This document shows positions 36,811 through 45,571 of a DNA stretch of 64,000 bases, one piece after another; position 1 is the first letter of the stretch; every line of letters begins with the position of its first letter. Origin of the DNA: an uncultured Saprospiraceae bacterium (GTDB lineage: Bacteria > Bacteroidota > Bacteroidia > Chitinophagales > Saprospiraceae); the NCBI GenBank assembly GCA_937139495.1, contig CAKZQC010000031.1, positions 1 to 64,000 on the forward strand, given 5' to 3'. Position numbers and translations under genes: made by a program. The notes under the pieces are model-generated. The model did not search any database. It was not told where the DNA came from and saw only the letters and a program-made list of their open reading frames with translations.

Positions 36811-37785
36811 TTATTCGGCTACAATCGACATGGCTTGATTTTCGGCACGAGCCGCTGTTACAAACTCTTTATATTCTTTAGGTGACAGTCCATCTAAACA
36901 GAATTGTAGTGGATTGATTTTATTGCCTTTGTGCAATACCTCATAGTGTACGTGTGGAGAAGTAGAAGTTCCAGTACTTCCGACCAAACCAATGATAGCA
37001 CCACGCTTAACGATTTGACCTACTTTACATTCTACTTTTGACATGTGTCCGTAAAGTGTTTTGTAACCATAACCGTGATCAATCACTACGTTTCTTCCGT
37101 AACCTGATTTTTTGTATTCTACACGAACTACAGTACCGCCGCCAGTAGCATAGATAGGGGTTCCTTTGCGAGCACCAAAGTCAATACCTGTGTGCATCTT
37201 GCGTGTTTTGAAAACGGGGTGTACTCTATATCCAAACCCTGAGAGGGCAGTAATTTTCTTTTTGAGCATTCGTATAGGACGAATCGAAGGGATAGAAGCG
37301 AGCATACGCTCTTTTTCTTGGGCTGCGCCCAATACTTTATCTTGAGATTTAGCAGAAACTGCTAGTTGGTGGCGTAATTTTGCCATTTTTTGGTTGGTAG
37401 CTATAATCAATTCGCTATCGGTAAGATTACGAATATCGGCATGCTTGTCGCTACCTCCACGACCACCGTTCCAGACACTTTTGTCCGTTGGGTTCATTTC
37501 GAGTACTTGACGATAAATAGCATCGTCTCTTTCGTGCAGATTGGTTAGTGCACCACTCATCAAATCAATTTGCTGGTTCAATTCGGTGTACTTCTGTTTC
37601 ATTTGAGCCAATTCTTGGCTTTGAACATCAGTATTCTTATTAGGTGTAAGTGCATATACTAAAAAAGTGTAAGCACCAATCGCACCAACTACACTCAAAC
37701 TACGCAAAACCCGTTGTTTCCAAGAGAAAGTTACTTTTTCGTAACGAAGCGTATGTTTGTTGTAGATATATTTTTCATTTGCCAT
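36811..37785 (-). CDS. M23 family zinc metallopeptidase (membrane-anchored)
   Basis: The 324 residues carry one N-terminal membrane anchor (about 29-46), a coiled-coil segment (55-90) and a LytM/M23 domain. Zinc ligands are His198 and Asp202 in HTGID and His280 in HVH; His247 and His278 complete the active site. The set is intact, so it should cut peptidoglycan cross-bridges in the periplasm. It resembles the anchored M23 proteins that shape curved or helical cells, but the exact role is inferred. A strong promoter lies just upstream. Confidence 0.9.
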   Translation of the reverse strand: MANEKYIYNKHTLRYEKVTFSWKQRVLRSLSVVGAIGAYTFLVYALTPNKNTDVQSQELAQMKQKYTELNQQIDLMSGALTNLHERDDAIYRQVLEMNPTDKSVWNGGRGGSDKHADIRNLTDSELIIATNQKMAKLRHQLAVSAKSQDKVLGAAQEKERMLASIPSIRPIRMLKKKITALSGFGYRVHPVFKTRKMHTGIDFGARKGTPIYATGGGTVVRVEYKKSGYGRNVVIDHGYGYKTLYGHMSKVECKVGQIVKRGAIIGLVGSTGTSTSPHVHYEVLHKGNKINPLQFCLDGLSPKEYKEFVTAARAENQAMSIVAE

Positions 37786-37858
37786 AGTAATGGACGGTAT
37801 TTAGTTTTGAGCGTTATGAAATCGGCTTTTGAAGTGTCAAGACCCATTTCTTGCAAGG

Positions 37859-37889
37859 CAAATATAGGTACTTGTAGCTAATTCCCAAA
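37859..37889 (-). promoter_or_regulatory. Bacteroidota-type promoter of the M23 peptidase gene
   Basis: On the minus strand the -33 TTTG is at 37889-37886 and the -7 TATATTTG at 37866-37859, with a 19-base spacer. Both boxes match the consensus. The leader is about 67 bases. Confidence 0.7.
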
Positions 37890-38200
37890 CTTTTTAAAAA
37901 AAAACTGCTTTTATTGAAACAATTTAACACCTCTGTAAGTGCTTGTGGAAGCTATTGTTAAACAAGATTGGATTGGTCTGTTTGATAAAGCGTCTGTTTG
38001 ACTAAAGTTTAATGCAACTCTTTTGTTACTTGTACAATATACAATTTGTTGATAGATAGCTGGATAAATATTTTAAAAGTGTCTAGAATTGGCGAATAAT
38101 TAGCTTGATTATGACATGGGAAAGACGTTTGTTATCACTTCTTTAACATTTGGTACAGAATTAGACAGGAGTGAGTCGATAAAGTTATTTTCAAAATGGG

Positions 38201-38232
38201 TTTGAATTATTAAAAAATTTGTTTTATATTCG
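38201..38232 (+). promoter_or_regulatory. Candidate promoter of the 38270 accessory operon
   Basis: TTTG at 38201-38204, a 20-base spacer, and TATATTCG at 38225-38232 (one mismatch to TAnnTTTG). The ATG follows about 37 bases later. Confidence 0.5.
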
Positions 38233-38269
38233 CAGCTAATCATTTTTTAATCAAAAATATCCTCACAAA

Positions 38270-39181
38270 ATGGCATTTAAGTCCAAGATAAATCCGGTGA
38301 CTCTGGCAGAGTTAACACACAAAGAATACGAAAAACAGATTAAAAAAGAAGTTGCCAAAGCAGAAAAATTTGGTAGTCTTCCAGTTATTGTTTTATCACA
38401 TTTTAAATTTGCTTGTGGTACGATTAGTACTTTGATGCTTTTTGGTAAGCAGTCGGGCGAGTTGGGGAAGTTTTATAAACGAGCTAAAAAAGAACGCAAA
38501 CAAGAGAATGACTTTGCTAAGGGCATTTGCTATTTCGAAGCGACAGAAGACCAAGGCACGATATTGCATATTGCTCTTAATGATGGAAAAGGGAAACCTA
38601 GCCAAATGAAAAAGAACAGTAAGGCATTATTCAAAAAATTGGGCATGTCACCCAATATCTATAAAGGTGAACTACCAGAAGATTTATTGGCAGGAAGTCA
38701 AGCGGCACTCAGTGTGTCAGAAGTAGAACTATTGGACAAAGAAGCGGATGAAGAGAACGACAAAAAAAGTCTAGCATGGGCAGCCAAGCAATACCAAAAG
38801 TACTTCAAGATGGTCACGTTAGAGCTATTGCCGATGTTAAAAACAACAGATGCTGTCACGTTTGAGGTGTATCACCTCAAGTTGGCAAAGAAAGGTTATC
38901 AAGCTGCTAGCGGCTTTTTAGACCGCTACGAGGAAGAGGATAAAGAAAAACATCTTCAGAAGTATGCTCCCTTGCGTGACAAGGTATTGGCAAATAAAGA
39001 TCAACTCCAAAAGATAGCGGCTAAAATCAAGCAATTACTGAGTCAACAGGCAGAGCAGCACATAGGGGAATCGATCTCTTCAGAAGAATTGGAGCAGGAG
39101 GGCAAAATAATATTGGAAGAAATGCAAACGAAATTTCAAGCAGCTTTTGATTGGCTCGACCAACTACAGACCCCAGCATAA
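38270..39181 (+). CDS. Charged helical protein of unknown function
   Basis: The 303 residues have no signal peptide and a high content of Lys and Glu. The middle (YFEATEDQGTILHIALNDGKGKPSQMKK) looks folded; the C-terminal 150 residues are likely coiled coil (LQKYAPLRDKVLANKDQLQK). I do not recognise a family. It lies 40 bases upstream of the 602-residue protein and appears to share its promoter. Position and character would suit a chaperone or adaptor for that protein, but nothing in the sequence proves it. Confidence 0.65.
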   Translation: MAFKSKINPVTLAELTHKEYEKQIKKEVAKAEKFGSLPVIVLSHFKFACGTISTLMLFGKQSGELGKFYKRAKKERKQENDFAKGICYFEATEDQGTILHIALNDGKGKPSQMKKNSKALFKKLGMSPNIYKGELPEDLLAGSQAALSVSEVELLDKEADEENDKKSLAWAAKQYQKYFKMVTLELLPMLKTTDAVTFEVYHLKLAKKGYQAASGFLDRYEEEDKEKHLQKYAPLRDKVLANKDQLQKIAAKIKQLLSQQAEQHIGESISSEELEQEGKIILEEMQTKFQAAFDWLDQLQTPA

Positions 39182-39221
39182 ATCACCTTAATTAAAAGAA
39201 CCAACAGAAACTAGATAAAAA

Positions 39222-41030
39222 ATGAATGAGCAAAAATTAAAAGAACTGTATTGGGAGTTGAGAGAAAGGGCTGCCATGTTTTATAGTCAAATAGAAGTAT
39301 TAGAAAAGGAAGGAGTTGATATTACAAAGCTTAATGCACAGCGAGAAGAAATTAGTTTAGCGTTAGCAATACTTGCAGAAAGAGCAAAAAAAAAGAATAT
39401 TGATCTTAATGATAGCTCTGGCTTATCTATTGTTGATAATGAATCTGATGATTGGGAACAAATTATTAACTCCTGTCAATTTGAGCCAAGAGTAAAGGCA
39501 GAAATAGTACATATAATAAAGAATAAAGTTAAGATTACAAAACCTAAAAATAGTATTGTTTTAGAGCTTATATTTAATGCAGAAAAATATTATGTAAATG
39601 GGTTAGATAGGGCTAAAAATGGTGATATTTTAATTGTTAATAATTCAAATGAGCCAACTCCAGAAGACAGAGCAAACTACGCAAAGGCAATAACTGCTGC
39701 ATTGCTAGATACTCTCCAAGCTATGCAAAGCTACAAATGGGAAGGTTTGGTTGCACATGAAAATTTTAAGGCATATTACCATAATAAAAAAGAATATTCT
39801 TTGTCAGAAACTATTCTATCTGCTATAGATCAACAATTGACTTTTGCGTCACATCAGTTTAAGTTAGACTTAGTAAGTTACATTCCTGCTGAATATAACG
39901 ATGAAAAGAAATATATTAAGCTGTCAAAAACTAAATTTCAAGCATATATATCGGGTAGTTTTACCCGAACTTCAACTAGCCTTACAATCAGCGGAGAATC
40001 AGAAATTGAAGGCGAAGTATTGAAGTTTTTTGCAGGTTTCATGAAAAAAACTATTGGTATAGGGAGTGTTTCTAATTTTATTAAATCTGCATTCCAGAAA
40101 GAAATGATTGCTGATGCGGGCAAGGGCAAGTTAACAAGTTCTTTGTTTACAACAGGAGTAAGATGGGATTTAGGGGCAGGGCGTTCTGTTTTAGCTCAAA
40201 TCGATTTGATTTCTATAAATTGGACTGAAATGCTATTTCCTAAAGAAGGTGATTCGAAGAGGAAAAGTATAAGCATAGGTGGTTTTAGGCTGAAAGGAGA
40301 AGTTGATTTGCTAAAGCTAATAGCTAAAGAGTCTTCTGGTGCTGTGTTTCAAAAAGCTAGTGCAACTATAAGTTTAGCTTGGGATATTGTATTAAATGAA
40401 GAAATTTTAGCAAAGATAGGACTTGAAATTCTAAAGAAGAAGGCTGAAGGGGAAGCTGTAGAAAATACTGTAGATGCGGCCCTAAAAAAGGCTGAAAAAC
40501 TATCAAATACCAAAAAATACAAAAAGGTTCAAGAACTTTCTAAAGTAATAGAAAACAACATTCCTGATGCCGCCGAAGGAGTCAAAGATGCATTGTCAGG
40601 TAAAAAGCCTAGCGATCGTTCTAAGAAAGCAGTAGATGCTATGAAGGCAGCAGTAGAGGAAGCTGATAAATTGATTGATACAATCAGTGGAGGATTAAAG
40701 GATAAAGCAGATGATGTTCTCAAAAAATCCTTAGGTTATGCCGATGATATATTTAGAGGTGCATTGCGAATGGTAAGTACACCAGCAGGTAAAGGAATTA
40801 TAAAAACAGCGGCTAAATTTATTCCAATAGTAGGACAGATTTTTGCAGTATTTGATGCAGTTGTCACGGTTATTCAGGTTGTCAAATTTGCCTACGACAA
40901 CTGGGATGAAATTAAAAAAATATTTTCGTCAAATGAAGGCGTTTTTGAGCCTATCAATGGAGATATAAATATGCCTATTGACGAAACTAGAGTAAAGCCT
41001 ATTGTTATTATTACACCTATTGATAAATAA
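39222..41030 (+). CDS. Large protein with hydrophobic C-terminal hairpin; candidate toxin
   Basis: The 602-residue protein has no signal peptide. The N-terminal 70 residues are helical (ELRERAAMFYSQIEVLEK). The middle is mixed alpha/beta with a strand-rich region (YISGSFTRTSTSLTISGESE), then long charged helices. Near residues 525-560 a hydrophobic stretch (KFIPIVGQIFAVFDAVVTVI) could form a membrane hairpin. The gene is visibly more AT-rich than its surroundings. Tandem membrane paralogs follow directly, as immunity genes often do after pore-forming toxins. The family is unrecognised and the toxin idea is an inference; an export route through the window's CIS is possible but untested. Confidence 0.6.
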   Translation: MNEQKLKELYWELRERAAMFYSQIEVLEKEGVDITKLNAQREEISLALAILAERAKKKNIDLNDSSGLSIVDNESDDWEQIINSCQFEPRVKAEIVHIIKNKVKITKPKNSIVLELIFNAEKYYVNGLDRAKNGDILIVNNSNEPTPEDRANYAKAITAALLDTLQAMQSYKWEGLVAHENFKAYYHNKKEYSLSETILSAIDQQLTFASHQFKLDLVSYIPAEYNDEKKYIKLSKTKFQAYISGSFTRTSTSLTISGESEIEGEVLKFFAGFMKKTIGIGSVSNFIKSAFQKEMIADAGKGKLTSSLFTTGVRWDLGAGRSVLAQIDLISINWTEMLFPKEGDSKRKSISIGGFRLKGEVDLLKLIAKESSGAVFQKASATISLAWDIVLNEEILAKIGLEILKKKAEGEAVENTVDAALKKAEKLSNTKKYKKVQELSKVIENNIPDAAEGVKDALSGKKPSDRSKKAVDAMKAAVEEADKLIDTISGGLKDKADDVLKKSLGYADDIFRGALRMVSTPAGKGIIKTAAKFIPIVGQIFAVFDAVVTVIQVVKFAYDNWDEIKKIFSSNEGVFEPINGDINMPIDETRVKPIVIITPIDK

Positions 41031-41116
41031 ACTAAATTTGGGATAACATAGCAACGGTAGATTAATAGACATTATTCTGCCGGTGTTATATTCATCAGTA
41101 ATGATACAAAAACACG

Positions 41117-41284
41117 ATGACCAAGTACAGCAGAGTTTATTTTGGCAATTACCAAATAGATCTTTATGAAAAGAAGCAAGTATGGTAGTTGAATCCAAGT
41201 TGGATAAAAAGTCCTTTCAAGAGAAAATACACTATCTTTTCCTGCCACTTTTTATTGAAAATGAACCTACCAAAAAGATTTTAA
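41117..41284 (+). pseudogene. Decayed N-terminal fragment of a fourth membrane paralog
   Basis: Translating from the ATG at 41117 gives MTKYSRVYFGNYQIDLYEKK followed by QVW and a TAG stop at 41186-41188. The frame continues past it as LNPSWIKSPFKRKYTIF. This aligns with the starts of the three downstream genes, which read YLDW...EDKQVWRLAPGW and YLEEW...EDRQVWKLIPDW. The rest of the gene is missing. It is therefore a remnant of the same tandem family. Confidence 0.75.
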
Positions 41285-41305
41285 ATTTTTCAAAAAATAA
41301 GGAAA

Positions 41306-42247
41306 ATGGCACAAAAGGGAAAGATATATCTTGATTGGCTGGTTATAGAGACGCAGGAAGACAAACAAGTATGGCGGTTGGCTCCTGGTTGGAGTGCGCA
41401 CCGAGAATTTTATGTATCATTGTATATCGTAATAACACTAGTACTGGTGCCTTTCTTTTCTTGGGTATTTTATCCATTTTTTAATGGGAATGGTGTGTAC
41501 GGGTGGATCATTTTATGTTTATCCCCAATTTGGCTAGTCAATACTATTCTATGTGTACAGAGTCTTTATCATCTATTTTGGAGTTTTTTTTCTCATCTTG
41601 TTATTAAAGAAAAATATGCGTATGTATGTCTTTTGGGAGTACCAGTAAAAAAAATAGGCTTGCCAGTACAGCGTATTATCTTAATGGACTTGGGCGATTG
41701 TTATATAATAGACAAGACAGGAAAAAAAACGCATGTAATTTTCCCATATCCACATTCGAGGCAAGAAATAGACTTATTAAGTCTAGTATTGACCAAAAAT
41801 GAAGCTGCAAAAAACTTACTAGCGAATGTAGCAGATAGGGTCATTAGACGTAGAACATACGAAAAGAAGTGGGAGGAGTATAGAACGTATCAAAATTTTC
41901 CGTCTGATAGGCTTTTAGGTAAGATGCGTTTTTCGATTGGTCAGAATACTGTCAGAGTAAGCAATACGGACATTAGTGTTTATAAAAATGTGCTGTTTGA
42001 TTATTTGAGTTTTAGTGTTGAAAAAAAGAATATTGATACCTACAAGGTGCTAAAAGGAGCAAGAGGTAAATATGATATTGTTCTATTGGATAAACAAGGA
42101 CTATTGCACCACTTAGGTTTATATTTTTTGACAAAAGAAAGTGCCGAAATATGTATAAAGGAAATAATGGGAAAAGTTGACTTCAATAGGTTAAGAAGAA
42201 GACTATCTGGAGATCATGCTGTTTCTTTTAGCGACAAAACTTTTTAA
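41306..42247 (+). CDS. Membrane protein, tandem paralog 1
   Basis: The 313 residues show an N-terminal motif EDKQVWRLAPGW, two membrane segments (about 38-58 and 65-95), and then a soluble part with a strand-rich region like the bacterial PH fold (EKYAYVCLLGVPVKKIGLPV). The C-terminal region ending LLHHLGLYFLTKESAEICIKEI aligns with paralogs 2 and 3. It is anchored to the inner membrane with the PH-like parts probably cytosolic. Function is unknown. Its position after a candidate toxin suggests an immunity role. Confidence 0.65.
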   Translation: MAQKGKIYLDWLVIETQEDKQVWRLAPGWSAHREFYVSLYIVITLVLVPFFSWVFYPFFNGNGVYGWIILCLSPIWLVNTILCVQSLYHLFWSFFSHLVIKEKYAYVCLLGVPVKKIGLPVQRIILMDLGDCYIIDKTGKKTHVIFPYPHSRQEIDLLSLVLTKNEAAKNLLANVADRVIRRRTYEKKWEEYRTYQNFPSDRLLGKMRFSIGQNTVRVSNTDISVYKNVLFDYLSFSVEKKNIDTYKVLKGARGKYDIVLLDKQGLLHHLGLYFLTKESAEICIKEIMGKVDFNRLRRRLSGDHAVSFSDKTF

Positions 42248-42253
42248 AAAATT

Positions 42254-43246
42254 ATGGCAAAAAAGAAATACACAAAAATGCATTTGGAGGGAGTTGTGAT
42301 CTATCGTTACGAAGATAAAGACGTGTGGAAAACTCCCTGGACAGGACAGGAATACTATGTATTGTTTGTTGTAGGAGTACTTTTATCATTAGTACCTATT
42401 TTCTGTGTAGCTCTGATCAATTATATAGGTTGGGATAACTATGTAAAAAGTGCACAAGGATTATATTTTATAATTTCATTTATTGTGGTACTCAGTATTG
42501 TAATTCTGTTAATACAAAAAGTGGGAGAAGCGTGGTGTCATTACGTAATAGAAGATGGATATTTGAAAATTTATCGGTATGGGTCGCGACAAAAATCCGT
42601 TAAAATAAGTTTGATTAGAGGTGTCAAGCTAAGTTTAAATACAGATAAGGAGCACATGGATATACTCCCACGATTGACTATTGAGCAGTATGACAAAAAT
42701 GAAAAAAGTAATAAAGAGATACATATCTATGACAGTATTATGCCTACAGGAGCTGTTTTTTGGTTGAAATGTGCTTTGGTAAAACCAACATTATTGAATG
42801 AACGATTAAAGCAGCTAGAAGAAGATATCATATTGGTGATGGTGGCACCAGATGCTTATGAAGACGACGACCAACTAGAAGGACTTATGGCTTTTAGTAA
42901 CTATCCTACAAGTTGGTTTGAGCGTACAGGCTACCTTTCTAGCCATAAGGTGGTGTATAGTGATGACCTCAAAATAATGGAAGTAGATAATGACGATTTT
43001 GATAATTTGGTATATGAAGTAGAGAAGAAAAATATCATATCTAGCTCGGTTGTCAATACCTCAAAAGGAGTGTATAAAATCGTATTGGTCAATGAAGTAG
43101 GTGTCGTTCATTACTTGAGTTTAGTATTTGAGTCAAAAACAGATGCGACTCACGTAATGAATCGAATGCTTGAACAGCAAAATTGGGCAGCTCATAGGGC
43201 ACAACGAAAAGCTTTTTCGCTCCAGATAGAACAAGAAATAATGTAG
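42254..43246 (+). CDS. Membrane protein, tandem paralog 2
   Basis: The 330-residue paralog starts six bases after paralog 1. It has the same plan: YEDKDVWKTPWTG, two membrane segments (about 30-55 and 70-90), a PH-like portion (IEDGYLKIYRYGSRQKSVKIS) and the shared C-terminal block VVHYLSLVFESKTDATHVMN. It has diverged most of the three, with an acidic insertion (APDAYEDDDQLEG). The tight spacing indicates one transcript. Confidence 0.65.
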   Translation: MAKKKYTKMHLEGVVIYRYEDKDVWKTPWTGQEYYVLFVVGVLLSLVPIFCVALINYIGWDNYVKSAQGLYFIISFIVVLSIVILLIQKVGEAWCHYVIEDGYLKIYRYGSRQKSVKISLIRGVKLSLNTDKEHMDILPRLTIEQYDKNEKSNKEIHIYDSIMPTGAVFWLKCALVKPTLLNERLKQLEEDIILVMVAPDAYEDDDQLEGLMAFSNYPTSWFERTGYLSSHKVVYSDDLKIMEVDNDDFDNLVYEVEKKNIISSSVVNTSKGVYKIVLVNEVGVVHYLSLVFESKTDATHVMNRMLEQQNWAAHRAQRKAFSLQIEQEIM

Positions 43247-43255
43247 CAAAGCAAT

Positions 43256-44146
43256 ATGGCAGCACGCAGTAGAATTTACTTAGAGGAATGGATGGTAGAA
43301 CTCTACGAGGACAGGCAAGTATGGAAGTTGATACCTGACTGGAAGCGTGTGATATGGGTTTCGGTACTTGTTTTGTTTGCCATATTACCTGCCATATTTT
43401 TTACGGTAGCAGTGATATACTTATTTATAAAAGGATGTATAGTTGGTTTTGCAGATAATGTTCTTGTGTTTTTATTTGTTTCTCCGCTGATAGGAGTGAT
43501 ATTAGATGGCATTTTCCTTCCAATGGGTGTATTAGCAGTCAGTGATTTTTTTAGAAATATTTATATTGATGAAAAATTTGTAACGTTTAAGATAGGATTT
43601 GTTCCGATTAAAAAAATCCCTTTGTCGAGTATAAAAAATATTGATTTTTATCAAGACAGTGTCCTCTCCATTCTTGTGGCGTCTGGAGCCAAAGTCGAGT
43701 TTAAGCTCTCTGATTTGGACTGTAAACAAGAGCTTCTATTACTAAAAAGCGTCTTACTCAACGACGGAACTGCGAAGTTGAAAATTAATCGTTTGGCGGA
43801 TAGAAATGTCAATATGTATCGAGAAAGAAAGACGGAGAAGTTAATCTGTCAAAATTTTCCAGTTGATAACTTTTGGGACAATATGGGTTTTGCTTTTCGT
43901 AGAAATACGGTTGTAATAAGCAGAATAGAACTAGTAGTATATAAAGACCGATTGATTCCCATCGAGGTGTTTCGTATCCGAAAGGCGGATATAGAAAGCT
44001 ATAATGTTGTTCAAGAAAACCAACGGAAATATAACATAGTAGTCGTGAGCAAATTGGGAGTCTTGCATCGTTTGGGTTTGTATTTCTTCTCGAAAGAAGA
44101 TGCACAAAAATGCCTAGAAGAAATCAATAAAGAAATTCTTTGGTAG
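43256..44146 (+). CDS. Membrane protein, tandem paralog 3
   Basis: The 296-residue paralog starts nine bases after paralog 2. N-terminal motif YEDRQVWKLIPDW, membrane segments about 28-57 and 65-97, PH-like region EKFVTFKIGFVPIKKIPLSS, and C-terminal block VLHRLGLYFFSKEDAQKCLEEI closely resemble paralog 1. Three full copies plus one remnant suggest selection for variation, as in immunity-gene arrays. Confidence 0.65.
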   Translation: MAARSRIYLEEWMVELYEDRQVWKLIPDWKRVIWVSVLVLFAILPAIFFTVAVIYLFIKGCIVGFADNVLVFLFVSPLIGVILDGIFLPMGVLAVSDFFRNIYIDEKFVTFKIGFVPIKKIPLSSIKNIDFYQDSVLSILVASGAKVEFKLSDLDCKQELLLLKSVLLNDGTAKLKINRLADRNVNMYRERKTEKLICQNFPVDNFWDNMGFAFRRNTVVISRIELVVYKDRLIPIEVFRIRKADIESYNVVQENQRKYNIVVVSKLGVLHRLGLYFFSKEDAQKCLEEINKEILW

Positions 44147-44243
44147 GCGTATAATGTGCTCTACATAAAGCAACTTGGATTCCATAAAAAAAAACGATAA
44201 TAATCGCATATGCAGCCAAGATTACAATCTCTAATAATAATCG

Positions 44244-44251
44244 TATCTTTG
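44244..44251 (+). promoter_or_regulatory. Candidate -7 element of the M16 peptidase gene
   Basis: TATCTTTG matches TAnnTTTG, 39 bases before the GTG start. No clear -33 TTG is seen. The remaining bases of 44147-44290 hold nothing else I can name. Confidence 0.35.
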
Positions 44252-44290
44252 TCCTCCAATATTTTTACTACCTAATATAACGTAACATTA

Positions 44291-45529
44291 GTGATAGCAT
44301 TTGAACGATATACGCTCGATAATGGTCTGCGAATCATTGTCCATCAAGACAAAAGCACGCCGCTTGCTTCGGTTTGTATGACCTACAACGTAGGCACTAA
44401 ACACGAAGAAAAGGACAAAACTGGCTTTGCCCACCTTTTTGAACATCTTATGTTTGGCGGCTCCAAAAATGCCCCCAATTTTGACGATTATATTCAGCAG
44501 GCAGGAGGCGAAAATAATGCCTTTACGAATCAAGATATGACCGTTTATTACGAATATCTGCCTTGGCAAAACCTAGAAGTAGCACTGTGGTTAGAAGCGG
44601 ATCGTATGCTTCAACTCAACCTGACAGAACGCAATTTGGCGAAGGAACGCAAAGTAGTCGTGGAGGAGTTTAAAGAGAGTTGCCTCAATGAGCCTTATGG
44701 CGATATTTGGCATCACATCGGACCGCTTGCCTATACTAAACACCCTTATCGAGTACCCACGATTGGCGAAAATATCGACCACATCGCCAATGCCAAGCTA
44801 GAAGATGTTGCTGCTTTTTTTGATAATTATTATTGTCCTAATAATGCCGTGCTAGTAGTGGCAGGCAATATTCAGCCAGAAGAAGTATTGGCATTAGCGA
44901 CCAAGTGGTTTGGAGATATTCCTAGAGGAAGGGCAGCAATCCCAGTACTGCCAATAGAGCCAGTACAGACCGAAAAACGAACACTAGAAGTAACTGCCAA
45001 TGTGCCACTTGATGCCTTGTATTTGGTGTTTCAGGGAGCGAAGCGAGACAGTAACGACTATTATATAGACGATTTTATTACCGATGTGTTGGCAGATGGC
45101 GATGCCGCCAAACTCTACCAACAGCTGGTCAAAGAGCAAGAACTCTTTGCGGATATAGATGCTTATGTGACGGCTTCTATTGATACAGGGCTATTGGTGG
45201 TAGAAGGGCGATTGGCAGAAGAAGTTACTTTTGAGCAAGCGGAAGCTGCCTTGTGGCAAACACTCCATCAACTGAGCAATACCCTGTTGGCAGTAGATGC
45301 GGTGCAGAAACTACAAAATAAGATAGAACATAATATCGAATTTAGTACTATGAACCACTTGCACAAAGCCATTAACTTGGGCTATTATGAGATGCTAGGT
45401 GATGCCAATTGGATCAATCAAGAGAAAGAAAAATACAACCAAATTACCGCACTCGATATTCGAGAACGCAGCCAACGTATTTTTCAAGAAAGTCAATGTT
45501 CTGTTATTTATTACAAAGTTCGAAAATAA
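44291..45529 (+). CDS. M16 family zinc peptidase
   Basis: The 412-residue protein uses a GTG start, since the conserved FERYTLDNGLRIIVHQD begins right after it and no ATG is near. The inverted zinc motif HLFEH (His48, Glu51, His52) and the downstream VVVEEFKES glutamate region are intact, followed by the second M16 domain (YYCPNNAVLVVAGNI). This makes it an active-type, pitrilysin-like peptidase half of the insulinase family. No signal peptide is seen, so it is probably cytosolic. Its last 51 bases recur exactly at 46578-46628. Confidence 0.92.
   Translation: MIAFERYTLDNGLRIIVHQDKSTPLASVCMTYNVGTKHEEKDKTGFAHLFEHLMFGGSKNAPNFDDYIQQAGGENNAFTNQDMTVYYEYLPWQNLEVALWLEADRMLQLNLTERNLAKERKVVVEEFKESCLNEPYGDIWHHIGPLAYTKHPYRVPTIGENIDHIANAKLEDVAAFFDNYYCPNNAVLVVAGNIQPEEVLALATKWFGDIPRGRAAIPVLPIEPVQTEKRTLEVTANVPLDALYLVFQGAKRDSNDYYIDDFITDVLADGDAAKLYQQLVKEQELFADIDAYVTASIDTGLLVVEGRLAEEVTFEQAEAALWQTLHQLSNTLLAVDAVQKLQNKIEHNIEFSTMNHLHKAINLGYYEMLGDANWINQEKEKYNQITALDIRERSQRIFQESQCSVIYYKVRK
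45467..45517 (+). repeat. Direct repeat of M16 3' end, copy 1
   Basis: This 51-base segment inside the M16 gene is identical to 46578-46628; weaker similarity extends past both ends. The two copies enclose the cassette 45530-46577. Confidence 0.95.
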
Positions 45530-45571
45530 AGTACTATATTAGTTATACTTAAATAAATTATTCCACTTTAA

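Larger units (their letters stand above)
37786..38269. other. Divergent intergenic region (484 bases)
   Basis: It holds a promoter for the M23 gene (37859-37889, minus strand) and a candidate promoter for the accessory genes starting at 38270 (38201-38232, plus strand). I see no gene, terminator or repeat in the middle section. Confidence 0.6.
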
